In this document: positions 25,657 to 36,910 of the stretch, one piece after another | How positions within the stretch are numbered: position 1 is the stretch's first letter | Layout: each line of letters opens with the position of its first letter | Assembly: GCA_023423415.1 (NCBI GenBank) | Contig: JAFAFP010000172.1 | Span: 6,021 to 70,020 of the forward strand | Reading direction: 5' to 3' | Source: Pseudomonadota bacterium | GTDB taxonomy: Bacteria; Pseudomonadota; Alphaproteobacteria; Rhizobiales; Xanthobacteraceae | Length of the DNA: 64,000 nucleotides | Position numbers and translations under genes: made by a program | The notes under the pieces: model-generated | The model's database searches: none | Told to the model about the DNA's origin: nothing | What the model saw: only the letters and a program-made list of their open reading frames with translations

Positions 25657-26856
25657 TCAGGGACGTTTCCAGTTTGGCGGCCGCACCATCAGACGCGGTC
25701 CATAGCTTATGGCGAACAACCCGAAAGCCAGCATCCATGCTGTCGCGGAACTGTGCATGAGTACAAGGCCGCCGTCGAAGGCAGCCGCAATCCGCAGGAT
25801 CGCAGCCAGAAACAGGCTGGCATAGATGGCCTGTGTCAGGGGCGAAGCGACCAAAGGCTGTCCGGTATGACCAAGGCTGGCCCGCGTCATCACGGCCATC
25901 GTCATCAGGCCGATGGCTCCAACTGTCCAAGCGTGAATGGCGGCACTGATCGGCACCGTATCAGGCCAAAGCACAGCCGCCCCCGCCAGAAGGAAGCCCA
26001 CGGGGACAAAGCCATAGGCCACGTGCAGAACGAGGACGAGACGGTCGCGCAGCGTGCGATAGCCAGCCCAGCGCGCGAGACGCACAATGTGCATGAGTCC
26101 GGCGAACATCATCAGCGCGCCGGTCCCAGTCGCGGAAGGCGCCGCAATCCAGATCGCAAAAGCAAGGACAGACACGGCAAGGGTTGCGATATCGTAGCGT
26201 CCGAACGGAACGGGCAGCCGCCCGGGATTTTCTCGCACCAGCCAGTTATGCGTGAAGCTTGGAATGATGCGCCCACCGACGAGAGCTATCAACAAAATGA
26301 CCGCGGCGATTCCAAGCCGAATGCCGTAATCGGTCACGCCTGCGGCAATCATCTCGATATGGAACAGGACGTTCCCCACGATCAGGAGCGCAACGACCGC
26401 AAGCACGCGCATGTTCCGCCAGTTCTTTCCGGCGATGATCTCGCGCATAGCCATCGCGAATAACACCGCGAGAAAGGCGATGTCGATCGCGGCCGCCATC
26501 GCCATACCAATGCTGCCGGCCATCACCATGGCGATACGGCCTGCCAGCCAGAGGAAAAACAGGCCGGCAAGCGGAAGGCCGCTCACCGGCAACCGTCCGG
26601 TCCAGTTCGGAATCGCCGTCAGGAGGAAGCCAGCGACGATTGCCGGCACATAGCCGTAGAGCATTTCATGCGCATGCCAGACCAGCGGAGAGGCAATCGA
26701 GGGCACTTGCAGGGAGCCGGCATGAAGCGGGACCCAGAGCAGGATCGCCAATACCGCCCATATCGCGCCACCCAGAAAGAACGGACGGAAACCGTAGGAG
26801 AAAATAGCAGGGCCTGCATATTCGCGCCGCCGGGCGAGTCCGTCTGAAATGGTCAT
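25657..26856 (-). CDS. nnrS: NnrS family membrane protein
   Basis: A 399-residue polytopic protein with about twelve hydrophobic segments and many His residues. The family landmark HAHEMLYGYVPAIVAGFLLT and the following IPNWTGRLP are present, as is RIIPSFTHNWL. NnrS proteins are heme- and copper-containing membrane proteins linked with nitric oxide tolerance in denitrifiers and their relatives. No nitrite or nitric oxide reductase genes are in the window, so it stands alone. I could not find a convincing FNR/NNR box in front of it. Confidence 0.92.
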   Translation of the reverse strand: MTISDGLARRREYAGPAIFSYGFRPFFLGGAIWAVLAILLWVPLHAGSLQVPSIASPLVWHAHEMLYGYVPAIVAGFLLTAIPNWTGRLPVSGLPLAGLFFLWLAGRIAMVMAGSIGMAMAAAIDIAFLAVLFAMAMREIIAGKNWRNMRVLAVVALLIVGNVLFHIEMIAAGVTDYGIRLGIAAVILLIALVGGRIIPSFTHNWLVRENPGRLPVPFGRYDIATLAVSVLAFAIWIAAPSATGTGALMMFAGLMHIVRLARWAGYRTLRDRLVLVLHVAYGFVPVGFLLAGAAVLWPDTVPISAAIHAWTVGAIGLMTMAVMTRASLGHTGQPLVASPLTQAIYASLFLAAILRIAAAFDGGLVLMHSSATAWMLAFGLFAISYGPRLMVRPPNWKRP

Positions 26857-26913
26857 AGGCCACCTTATCCGTGCATCCGTGCGTCAGACTTTGATTTGGG
26901 TCAGCCGAAAAGT

Positions 26914-26942
26914 AAAACGCCCGCCAAAGAGGCGGGCGTTTT
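26914..26942 (-). terminator. Rho-independent terminator of ftsH
   Basis: A 12-base perfect stem, AAAACGCCCGCC with GGCGGGCGTTTT, around a five-base loop, starting 18 bases after the ftsH stop. The A- and T-tracts on either side make it able to work in both directions. Confidence 0.9.
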
Positions 26943-26959
26943 GCAAGCGATGATCGGAA

Positions 26960-28882
<1,923 letters not shown>

Positions 28883-29059
28883 CACTTGTCCTTGTTGAGC
28901 CGCGGTGGCCCGGCGCGGCTTGCCTGGTCAGAAAACGCGGGAGTTAATAATCATCCCCGTGGTTGCCAATGTATGTCTGCCAACACCGGCTGCCAAGGGA
29001 ACGCTACCAATGGATTACCACCGAAAAACGGCCAAATCCTTCACCCCGCAGGTTCCATC

Positions 29060-30304
29060 CTAACGCGTCCGAAGCCGTTTCGCCGATTGAGTTTTTCCCG
29101 TGGTTAAGGGCCGCCTTCCAGCAGCGGGAGGTGATTCCGGTGGCCTCCGGCGGGGCGGGGCCGGCTCGATGACAACTTGCGCGGGCAGAAGGGTGATCAT
29201 GGCCCCGGCCAGCGTGCGGCGGAACGAGGCGTCGGCCGCCAGCAGCGCCTCGAACAGTGCCTCAAGCTTGCCGAGTTCGACCGGTCCTTCCTGTCCGACG
29301 CGATCAATGGCTCGGCCCATCAGCCTCAGTCCGATTTCTGCCGGCAAGGAGAGGAAACGGCCGCGATCGAACACGATCCGGGAGCCCTGGTCCCAGGGGG
29401 TTAGAGACACCCGTTCCATGGCCTCCGCCACAGCGCTCCGCAGCGCTGCCTCCGCACGCTGCAACCGCACCGCGAGCAGGGCCAATCGCCGCGCCGACAG
29501 CCCTTCTTCCAACAGAGCCGGCATCAGCGACCGCAGGCGCACCCGCGTGTGACGCGGATCGCGGTTGCTCGGATCGTCAGCGTAGGGAATGCCCGCCTTA
29601 TCGAGCGTGGCGATCAGCCGCGCTTTCGGGATCGACAACAACGGGCGCGCCAGCACCAGTTCCTGCTCACCCGGATATGGCGCCGTCGCCGCCATTGCCT
29701 GCAAACCGGACACCCCGCTTCCGCGCAGCAGCCGTAGCAGCACCGTTTCGGCCTGATCATCCAGCGTATGCGCGGTCAGCACATAACACGCGCCCGATTT
29801 CGCGGCGGCTTTTGCCAGCAGGCGATAGCGTGCCGTGCGCGCAGCTTCCTGTAATCCCGTTGTCGGCTTTGCGCCAGACCAGTGCAAGGTTTGATGCAGC
29901 ACGCCGAGTTCGCGCGCGAAGCGCTTTACGGCTCTGGCCTCACCTGCCGCTTCAGCGCGCAGACCATGATCAATCGTCACCGCGATAATATCAGGTCCGG
30001 CTTTGCGCGATGCGCGCCAGCGCGCGGCGAGCCAGAGCAGCGCCGTCGAATCCGGACCGCCCGACACTGCAATGATGATGGATTTTTCTTTTACGAAAGG
30101 AGCAAACATCGCGCGCGCTTCAACCAGCGACAACGGCGCGGCAGCAGCAGTGTCTTGTGGAGTCTGCTTATTCCCGCAAAGGCTGGAATCCAGACTGCTC
30201 ACAATATGTCTTTTATCTTTCTGGGTCCCCGCCTGAGCGTGCTCCCGGGCCGCGCGTTGCGCGGACCCGTTGGCGGGGACGAGCGGAAGACCGTGCTTTG
30301 TCAT
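29060..30304 (-). CDS. tilS: tRNA(Ile)-lysidine synthase, start uncertain
   Basis: Attaches lysine to the wobble C of tRNA-Ile(CAU), changing it to read AUA. The PP-loop SGGPDSTALLWLA is intact, with GLRAEAAGEA and HTLDDQAETVLLRLLRGSG further on. The full open frame gives 414 residues, but codons of about 6-45 are the reading of a palindromic repeat (30171-30287) that also occurs at 54983-55081. The core of the family begins near PLSLVEARAMFAPF, so the native start may be TTG 30133 or ATG 30109. However, ATG 30304 has a GGGGG in front and sits 20 bases after cpoB, so use of the long form is possible. Confidence 0.93.
   Translation of the reverse strand: MTKHGLPLVPANGSAQRAAREHAQAGTQKDKRHIVSSLDSSLCGNKQTPQDTAAAAPLSLVEARAMFAPFVKEKSIIIAVSGGPDSTALLWLAARWRASRKAGPDIIAVTIDHGLRAEAAGEARAVKRFARELGVLHQTLHWSGAKPTTGLQEAARTARYRLLAKAAAKSGACYVLTAHTLDDQAETVLLRLLRGSGVSGLQAMAATAPYPGEQELVLARPLLSIPKARLIATLDKAGIPYADDPSNRDPRHTRVRLRSLMPALLEEGLSARRLALLAVRLQRAEAALRSAVAEAMERVSLTPWDQGSRIVFDRGRFLSLPAEIGLRLMGRAIDRVGQEGPVELGKLEALFEALLAADASFRRTLAGAMITLLPAQVVIEPAPPRRRPPESPPAAGRRPLTTGKTQSAKRLRTR
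30171..30287. repeat. Dispersed repeat inside the tilS leader
   Basis: The left part, TTCCCGCAAAGGCTGGAATCC, and the right 40 bases at 30248-30287 match the left and right parts of the element at 54983-55081. The right parts differ at 2 of 40 positions. The element overlaps the 5' end of the tilS open frame. Confidence 0.8.
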
Positions 30305-30324
30305 GTCCCCCGCAAGCTACACGA

Positions 30325-31410
30325 TCAGCAGCGGGCGCGCTTCTGTTCCCGCTCCACGCCCTGCTTCACAGCGACCGACGAGCGCGGATATTTACGGCCC
30401 ACTTCAGCGAACGAAGCACAGGCCATTTCCTTCTGTCCAATCGCAGCCAGCGATTGTCCGAGACGCAGCAGCGCGTCGGGCGCTTTGCTCGCGGTTTCGT
30501 ATTTCGTCGTCACCACGAGATATGCCTCAGCCGCATCCTGATAGCGCTGACGCTGGAACAGGCTTTCTCCGAGCCAGTAGTTTGCATCGGCCGACATGCG
30601 GTCGTGGGGGTAGCGCTGCAGGAAGTCGCGGAAGGCTTGTTCGGCCGACGCGTAGTCCTTGCGCTGGACATAACCGTAGCCGAGATCGAAATGATCGCGC
30701 GGCGAATTGGCCGGCGGCGAAATCGCTGCCATCGCATCGCCGCCCATATTGCGCTGAGGCTGCGTGCCACCGCGGCGCAAGGCCGGATCGTTGACCGCAT
30801 TGCCGGCCATGGTCGACAGATCGAGCGGCTGCCCCGGTTCGCGACCACCCCGCGCACCGACAGAATTGCTGTCGTCATCGTCATAGTCGTCACGCGCCGG
30901 CGCCGACGGCTGGCCGTGCGGCAGCGAGCCGAGCGTGCGCGGCGCACCCGGCGCAGCCGGGCTCGCATTCGGATCGAAGGCATCGCCACGGCGGCCACCG
31001 ACATTGGGGGCCGGGGCATAGGTCTGATTGTCGCGCGGGTCCCCGCGCTGACTCAGCCGCGGATCGCTTGTCCGGGGATCATTGCGTTGCTGATCCATGC
31101 CGGGATCGTATTCGGACCGGCGGCCGGGGATTGTCTGCGGCGCGCCCTGCTGCATCGGCGGCTGCGCTTGCGGACGCTGCGGCTGCGCGCGGGATGCGCC
31201 GCTGTCGCCGGCGGCGCCTCGCAATTGCTGCTCGAGCTGCTGATTGCGGAACTGCAACTGTTCGACCTGGCCGGTGAGTTGCCGGATCTGATTTTCGAGC
31301 GCATCGAGGCGCATGACAAGGTCTGACGCCGACATCTGCGCGGCGGCCGGCATGGCTCCTGCCATCAAGAACAACAAGCCCATTGCGTAGAGATGCGGCT
31401 TAAAGCGCAT
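30325..31410 (-). CDS. cpoB: Tol-Pal system protein CpoB (YbgF)
   Basis: A 361-residue periplasmic protein that couples peptidoglycan synthesis with outer-membrane constriction through TolA. It has a signal peptide (residues 1-25, ending PAAAQ), a coiled coil at about 28-65 (LDALENQIRQLTGQVEQLQ), a long low-complexity Pro/Arg/Gly linker, and a C-terminal TPR domain from about 235 (HFDLGYGYVQRKDYASAEQ, YWLGESLF). In this window it is cut off from pal by an RND efflux pair. The linker is longer than in Escherichia coli, as is common in alphaproteobacteria. Confidence 0.93.
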   Translation of the reverse strand: MRFKPHLYAMGLLFLMAGAMPAAAQMSASDLVMRLDALENQIRQLTGQVEQLQFRNQQLEQQLRGAAGDSGASRAQPQRPQAQPPMQQGAPQTIPGRRSEYDPGMDQQRNDPRTSDPRLSQRGDPRDNQTYAPAPNVGGRRGDAFDPNASPAAPGAPRTLGSLPHGQPSAPARDDYDDDDSNSVGARGGREPGQPLDLSTMAGNAVNDPALRRGGTQPQRNMGGDAMAAISPPANSPRDHFDLGYGYVQRKDYASAEQAFRDFLQRYPHDRMSADANYWLGESLFQRQRYQDAAEAYLVVTTKYETASKAPDALLRLGQSLAAIGQKEMACASFAEVGRKYPRSSVAVKQGVEREQKRARC

Positions 31411-31503
31411 GAATAAGAACTCAGGTTTACGAGGAGACGAAGCGCCATAGCATAGACGTCGTAGCGTCGAAATTATGACTGAACCTATTTACCTGACATT
31501 AAC

Positions 31504-34500
31504 TCAACTTGTCACTTTGGCCGGCGTTTTCTGCGTTTTCCGCGATTTTCGCCATTCCTCGAAGCGCTGGATCACCACGAACAGCGACGGGACAAACAGC
31601 ACCGCGAGACAGGTCGAGGCCAGCATGCCGCTGAACACGGTGATGCCGATCGATTTGCGGGCGCTGGCCCCCGCCCCGGTCGCCAGCACCAGCGGGACCA
31701 TGCTGATGATGAAGGCGAAGGATGTCATCAGGATCGCGCGAAACCGCGCTTGCGCGGCGCCGATGGCGGATTCTTCGATCGGCTTGCCATCACGCACGCG
31801 CCATTCGCGCGCAACCTCGACGATCAGGATCGCGTTCTTCGCAGCAAGCGCGATCAGCAGGACGAGACCGATCTGCGTATAGAGATTGTTGTCGACACCG
31901 AGACTCTTCAGCGCAACGACGGGGCCAACCAGCGCAAGCGGCACAGACAGGATAATCGACACCGGCGCGTACCAGCTTTCATATTGTCCGGCGAGCACGA
32001 GATAGACGAGCAGCATCGCCAGCGCGAGTACGATGTACAACTGATTGCCGACCGCCTTTTCCTGGTACGACATCGCCGTCCATTCATATCCGGTGCCGGG
32101 CGGCAAGGTGCGCTGCGCGACCTGCTCCATCAGCGCAATCGCCTCGCCCGAGGAAAAGCCCGCGGCCGGCAAACCGACCACCGATGACGACGGATAGAGA
32201 TTATAGAGGCTGATCAGCGACGGTCCGACCGTCGGCACGATTTTCACCAATGTGCCGATCGGCACCATGTCGCCCTTGTCGTTACGCACCGACAGGAGAT
32301 CGATGTCGCTCGGCCGCAAACGGAAATTCGCCTCGGCCTGCACATAGACCTGGAAAGTCCGGCCGAACTTGTTGAACTGAGCGACATAGCTCGAGCCGAG
32401 ATAGCTGGCGATGGTCTGGAACAGGCTATCGACCGATACGCCGAGCGTCTGCGCCTTCACCCGATCGACTTCGACCGCGAGTTGCGGCACGTCGGCCCGG
32501 AACGAGGTCTGCACGCGCTGCAGGCCGCTCTGGCTTTGCGCATTGCTGACAACGGCGTTGGTGACGGCCTGCAGCTTGGTGAAATCGAACGATCCGTCAC
32601 GCATCTGGATCTGCATCGTGAAACCGCCGGCATTGCCGATGCCCTGGATCGGCGGCGGCGGCAGCACGTTCACCTTCGCGCCCATGATCTGGTCAAAGTC
32701 GTGCGTCAGCTTGGTGAACAGCGGCCGCAATTGCTCGTCCTGGCCGCGCTCGTCCCAATCCTTGAGCACGATATAGACAACGCCCGCACTTGATAGCGTT
32801 GCGTTGTTGTCGAGCGCCGACACACCGGCGATCGACAACGCGCTCTCCACGCCCGGCGTCTTGCGCGCGATGTCCGAAACCTGCGTCAGCACCTCGTTGG
32901 TGCGCTCGAGCGAGGCGCCATCCGGCAGTTGCACGGTCGCGAGCAGATAGCCCTGATCCTCGATCGGCAAAAAGCCGGTCGGAATGCGCGAGAGACCGTA
33001 ACCGGCGGCTGCAATGATCGCCAACGCGACCACCGCAGCGATGCCTGCATGCCGCACCATGCCGCCGATCAGCCGCAGATAGCCGCGCTCGCAGGCGGCA
33101 TAGATGCGGTTGAAGCCGCGGAAGATGAAATTACGCTTCTCCTCGGGCACTGCAGGCCGCAGCCACAGCGCGCATTGCGTCGGCTTCAGCGTCGCCGCAT
33201 TGATGGCGCTGAGCAACGCGGTTGCGGCGATCACCAGTGCGAATTGGGCATACATTTGCCCGGTGAGGCCCGGCAAGAACGCGGCCGGGATGAATACCGC
33301 CATCAGGACCAGCGTGATGCCGACGATTGGCGCGAACAGTTCGTCCATCGCCTTGATCGCCGCATCATGGCCGTTCATGCCACGCTCGATATTATGCGCC
33401 GCGCCCTCCACCACCACGATCGCATCATCGACCACGATGCCGATGGCCAGGACCAGCGCGAACAACGTCGACAGATTGACGGTGAAGCCGAGGGCCGCCA
33501 TCGCCGCAAAGGCGCCAATGATCGTCACCGGCACGGTCGTCGCGGGCACCAGCATCGCTCGCCAGTCCTGCAGGAACAGCACGATCACGATCAGCACCAG
33601 AATCGCGGCTTCGAACAGCGTCTTGTAAACCTCGTTGATCGAGGCATTGACGAACTTGGTCGTGTCGAACGGGATGCTGCTGGCGATACCCGGCGGGAAT
33701 GCCTTGGCCAGTTCCGCCATTTTCTTGTCGACGGCCTGCTTCACCTGCAGCGCATTCGCGCCGGGTGACTGGAAGATGCCGAGCGCGGCCGCCGGCTGAC
33801 CATCCTGCGTGAAAATCTGACTGTAGGTCTGCGCACCGAGTTCGACACGACCGACATCGCGGACCCGCGTGAGTTCGCCGCCGGCGCCTTCGCCGGTCTT
33901 CACCACCACGTTCTCGTACTCGCTGACTTCGCTGAGCCGGCCCGAGATATCGATGGTGTACTGGAAATTCTGCCCCGAAGGCGTTGGCGGCGCACCGATC
34001 TGCCCGGCGGTCACCTGCTGGCTTTGCGCCTGCAGCGCCTTGATCACATCGCCCGGAGTCAGCGAGCGCGCCTTCAGCTTTTCCGGATCGAGCCACACGC
34101 GCATCGAATATTGGCCGGCGCCGAACACCGTGACGTTGCCGACGCCCGGCACGCGCGACAGCTCGTCACGCAGGCTGATCGTACCGTAATTGGCGAGATA
34201 GAGGCTGTCGCGGCTTTTGTCCGGCGAGGTCAGCGTGACGAACATCAGGATTGCGGTCGACTTCTTCTGCACCGTGACGCCCTGCGCCTGGACCGCCTGC
34301 GGCAGCGACGACAGCGCGCTCGACACGCGGTTCTGCACCAGCACCTGCGCGAAGTTCAGATCGGTGCCGATCTTGAAAGTCACCGTCAGCGTATAGGTAC
34401 CGTCGGCGGCGCTGGTAGACTGCATGTAGATCATGTCCTCGACGCCGTTGACCTGCTGCTCGATCGGCAGCGCAACGGTATCGATGACGACGCGCGCGCT

Positions 34501-34659
34501 CGCGCCCGGATAGCGTGTCTGCACCTGCACGGTCGGCGGCGTGACATCCGGGTATTGCGAGATCGGCAGATTGATCAACGCGACAAGGCCGATCACGACC
34601 ATCAGGATCGCGAGCACATTCGCGAGAACCGGACGTTCGATGAAGAATTTCGAGATCAT
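31504..34659 (-). CDS. RND efflux transporter, inner-membrane pump subunit
   Basis: A 1051-residue proton-driven pump of the AcrB/MexB (HAE-1) family. The N-terminus MISKFFIERPVLANVLAILMV, the paired Asp of the proton relay in IVVDDAIVVVE, the relay Lys in AAKNAILIVEVA and the twelve hydrophobic segments are all in place. It should work with the membrane-fusion protein gene upstream and an outer-membrane channel that is not encoded nearby. The pair lies between pal and cpoB, an unusual site. The substrate range cannot be inferred. Confidence 0.95.
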   Translation of the reverse strand: MISKFFIERPVLANVLAILMVVIGLVALINLPISQYPDVTPPTVQVQTRYPGASARVVIDTVALPIEQQVNGVEDMIYMQSTSAADGTYTLTVTFKIGTDLNFAQVLVQNRVSSALSSLPQAVQAQGVTVQKKSTAILMFVTLTSPDKSRDSLYLANYGTISLRDELSRVPGVGNVTVFGAGQYSMRVWLDPEKLKARSLTPGDVIKALQAQSQQVTAGQIGAPPTPSGQNFQYTIDISGRLSEVSEYENVVVKTGEGAGGELTRVRDVGRVELGAQTYSQIFTQDGQPAAALGIFQSPGANALQVKQAVDKKMAELAKAFPPGIASSIPFDTTKFVNASINEVYKTLFEAAILVLIVIVLFLQDWRAMLVPATTVPVTIIGAFAAMAALGFTVNLSTLFALVLAIGIVVDDAIVVVEGAAHNIERGMNGHDAAIKAMDELFAPIVGITLVLMAVFIPAAFLPGLTGQMYAQFALVIAATALLSAINAATLKPTQCALWLRPAVPEEKRNFIFRGFNRIYAACERGYLRLIGGMVRHAGIAAVVALAIIAAAGYGLSRIPTGFLPIEDQGYLLATVQLPDGASLERTNEVLTQVSDIARKTPGVESALSIAGVSALDNNATLSSAGVVYIVLKDWDERGQDEQLRPLFTKLTHDFDQIMGAKVNVLPPPPIQGIGNAGGFTMQIQMRDGSFDFTKLQAVTNAVVSNAQSQSGLQRVQTSFRADVPQLAVEVDRVKAQTLGVSVDSLFQTIASYLGSSYVAQFNKFGRTFQVYVQAEANFRLRPSDIDLLSVRNDKGDMVPIGTLVKIVPTVGPSLISLYNLYPSSSVVGLPAAGFSSGEAIALMEQVAQRTLPPGTGYEWTAMSYQEKAVGNQLYIVLALAMLLVYLVLAGQYESWYAPVSIILSVPLALVGPVVALKSLGVDNNLYTQIGLVLLIALAAKNAILIVEVAREWRVRDGKPIEESAIGAAQARFRAILMTSFAFIISMVPLVLATGAGASARKSIGITVFSGMLASTCLAVLFVPSLFVVIQRFEEWRKSRKTQKTPAKVTS

Positions 34660-34733
34660 CTCGTGTGCCGAATCCGAAGTTCGCCCAGCTTCGCAGCGCC
34701 CTCGTTGGCGAACTTCGGATTCGAGGACACGAG
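34660..34733. repeat. Large palindrome between efflux genes (first)
   Basis: Arms of about 26 bases: the left arm starts CTCGTGTGCCGAATCCGAAG and the right arm ends CTTCGGATTCGAGGACACGAG-like (34707-34733), with a few mismatches. It starts directly upstream of the pump gene's ATG and could fold in the transcript leader. Confidence 0.75.
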
Positions 34734-34746
34734 TTTGCTTTCGTTT

Positions 34747-34817
34747 CTCATGTGGTTTGGTTCCAAAACTCCCGCTCGGAGTTTGCGGAAATTATGATGG
34801 GAGAACCACCACATGAG
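34747..34817. repeat. Second palindrome between efflux genes
   Basis: The ends CTCATGTGGT and ACCACATGAG are complementary, and inner AAACTCC / GGAGTTT arms pair. It lies between the first palindrome and the stop of the membrane-fusion gene. Together the two fill nearly the whole 167-base gap. Confidence 0.65.
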
Positions 34818-34826
34818 CTGCTCCGC

Positions 34827-35972
34827 CTATTTCGACGGTGCCGCTGCCGCCGCCTGAAGTTTTGGATCGACCTTCTGGCCCGGGATCGCACGCATCAGGC
34901 CATCGACGACAACGCGATCGTCCGGCTTAAGCCCGCTCAAAATCACCCGCATCCCAGCGGACTGCCGGCCCGGCTCGACCTTGCGCTGCTCGACCACATT
35001 GTCGGCATTGACGACGAGCACATAACGGCCGCCCTGATCGCTGCCGAGCGCGGCATCGGGCACCAGCAGCGATTCCTTTGCGGGACCCGGCACGCGCACG
35101 CGCACGAAATAGCCCGGCAACAGCATGCCTTTGGGGTTGGACAGCACACCGCGCACTGCCAGCGTGCCAGTACCGGCACTCACGCTCGGTGCGGCATAGT
35201 CGAGCTTGCCCTCATGCGGGAAGCCGCTTTCGGTCTGCAACCCGACCTGCAGCGGGTAGTTCAGGACATCACTCGTGCTTTCACCGCGCTTGGCGCGCTC
35301 TTCGCGGATGCGCAGCACGTCCTGCTCGCTGACATTGAAATTCGCATAGATCGGATCGAGCTGCACGATGGTCGCAAGCTTGGTCGGCGTGTTGTTGGCG
35401 CCGACATATTCGCCGACCGACACCTGACGGGCGGTGACGACACCGTCGAACGGCGCCGAAACCTGCGTATATCCATAATTGATCTCGGCAAGATCGGTGT
35501 TCGCCTTCGCTTGCTCAAGATTGGCCTTATCCGTATCCCGCTGCGCCAACGCCTTGTCGTAATTCGCCTGGGACGACACGCCCCGCGCCAGCAAATCTTT
35601 CTGGCGCACGAATTCGGTTTCGGATTGAACCAAAGCCGCCTTGGCTGCTTCTTCGGCCGCTTTGGCCTGATCCACCTTGACCTTGTAGGGCTCAGGCTCG
35701 ATCAGAAAGAGCGGCGTGCCCTTTTTTACCAGCGCACCGTCCTCATACTGGATCGCTTGCACGAAACCTGGAATGCGCGCGACAAGATCGACGGTGTTCA
35801 CCGCGGCAAGCGTTCCGGTCTCTTCCAGATAACCGATGACGTTTTCTCTGACCGGGTTGGCGACGACCACCTGAGGCGGCGGCGGCGGCACATAACGGTT
35901 GGGTTCTTCGCATCCCGTCAACAGAACGGGCACGGCAACGGCAAACCAAAGCTGATTTCTGACCCGGCGCAT
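34827..35972 (-). CDS. RND efflux membrane-fusion lipoprotein
   Basis: A 381-residue periplasmic adaptor of the AcrA/MexA type, anchored by a lipid: the signal peptide ends in the lipobox LLTGC, with Cys near residue 21. Next come the lipoyl half-motif (VARIPGFVQAIQYEDGALVKKG), a coiled-coil hairpin (about 95-160, rich in Ala/Lys/Gln) and the beta-barrel part beginning YTQVSAPFDGVVTARQVSVG. It is upstream of, and presumably co-transcribed with, the pump gene. No local repressor gene of the AcrR kind is adjacent, so control is not visible here. Confidence 0.94.
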   Translation of the reverse strand: MRRVRNQLWFAVAVPVLLTGCEEPNRYVPPPPPQVVVANPVRENVIGYLEETGTLAAVNTVDLVARIPGFVQAIQYEDGALVKKGTPLFLIEPEPYKVKVDQAKAAEEAAKAALVQSETEFVRQKDLLARGVSSQANYDKALAQRDTDKANLEQAKANTDLAEINYGYTQVSAPFDGVVTARQVSVGEYVGANNTPTKLATIVQLDPIYANFNVSEQDVLRIREERAKRGESTSDVLNYPLQVGLQTESGFPHEGKLDYAAPSVSAGTGTLAVRGVLSNPKGMLLPGYFVRVRVPGPAKESLLVPDAALGSDQGGRYVLVVNADNVVEQRKVEPGRQSAGMRVILSGLKPDDRVVVDGLMRAIPGQKVDPKLQAAAAAPSK

Positions 35973-36085
35973 ATCTCACACAATCCTGCGCCGTCGAAAT
36001 TTTGGCAAGCGCCAAAACGAAACCGGCGCCCACTTTCGCAAATCGCGCAACGTGGACGCCGGTCTACACAAAATTTGTATACGGC

Positions 36086-36574
36086 TTATGAACTGGCGTT
36101 CAACACTGTCACCGCACGGCGGTTCTGAGACCAGCACGAAATGTCGTTACACACCGCGACCGGCCGCTCCTTGCCGTAGGAGATCGTCCGCATGCGCTGC
36201 GGGTTCACACCGCGCGAGGCGAGATATTCGCGCACCGTTTGCGCACGACGCGCGCCAAGAGCGATGTTGTATTCGCGGGTGCCGCGTTCGTCGGCGTGAC
36301 CCTCGATCGTGAAGGTGTATTGCGAATAGCGGTTCAACCACTGCGCCTGATTGTCGAGCGTCGCTCGCCCCTGCGCCGTCAGGCCGGTCTGATCGGATTC
36401 GAAGAAAACGCGGTCGCCAACATTGACCACGAAGTCCTGCTGACTGCCGGGCGTCGCAGCGCCGGCTGCACCGAACTGATCGTTCGGCTTGTTCGCACAT
36501 GCAGACACCGCGAGCGACGCGGCGAGGACACCAACCACGCTCAAGAAGCGCAGGGACCGTGTGAAAGAAATCAT
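36086..36574 (-). CDS. pal: Peptidoglycan-associated lipoprotein Pal
   Basis: An outer-membrane lipoprotein of 162 residues. The signal peptide with lipobox (VSAC) is followed by a short linker and the OmpA-like domain that grips peptidoglycan: VFFESDQTGL, FTIEGHADERGTREYNIALG and ARRAQTVREYL. ATG 36574 is chosen because the signal peptide starts there and GGAG lies in front; the frame is open to 36649. It works with TolB to tie the outer membrane to the cell wall at division. It is separated from tolB by 336 bases, so it may have its own promoter. Confidence 0.95.
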   Translation of the reverse strand: MISFTRSLRFLSVVGVLAASLAVSACANKPNDQFGAAGAATPGSQQDFVVNVGDRVFFESDQTGLTAQGRATLDNQAQWLNRYSQYTFTIEGHADERGTREYNIALGARRAQTVREYLASRGVNPQRMRTISYGKERPVAVCNDISCWSQNRRAVTVLNASS

Positions 36575-36910
36575 CCCGGTGACTCCGTTTACTTTACCGG
36601 ACACTTTCCAAAGGTCTAACCCGCGTTCGTTAAGCGAACGTTCCATCAACCTTGATCAGACCTTTCGAAGAACCCCCAAATGCGACCAGAGGCCGCAAAC
36701 CATCGTTAATGGTTAACAGACGGTTATTGCCTAAAATACGGCAGAAACGACTTTTTCTCGTTGTTAATGGGCCGGTGTGGCGAAGCAGTGCCACTTCGCC
36801 GGCAACGCGGCCCAGAGCCCCCGGCTTTGTTGGAATCCAGGCTGGGTTCCAGGTTTTTGTTTTGACGCGCTTTCTCACGCGAACCGGCGCCCGCTTCGCT
36901 CGAAAACGCT
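36575..36910. other. Gap between tolB and pal
   Basis: A 336-base gap with no convincing gene. It holds two small inverted repeats: CGTTCG-TTAAG-CGAACG at 36624-36640 and GTTAA-TGG-TTAAC at 36705-36717. The T-rich stretch near 36751-36757 follows on from a second AT-rich part. A pal promoter is expected here. Confidence 0.5.

Noticed and set aside
26881..26905. FNR/NNR box upstream of nnrS
   Set aside because: TTGAT at about 26891 has no matching ATCAA half at the right distance.
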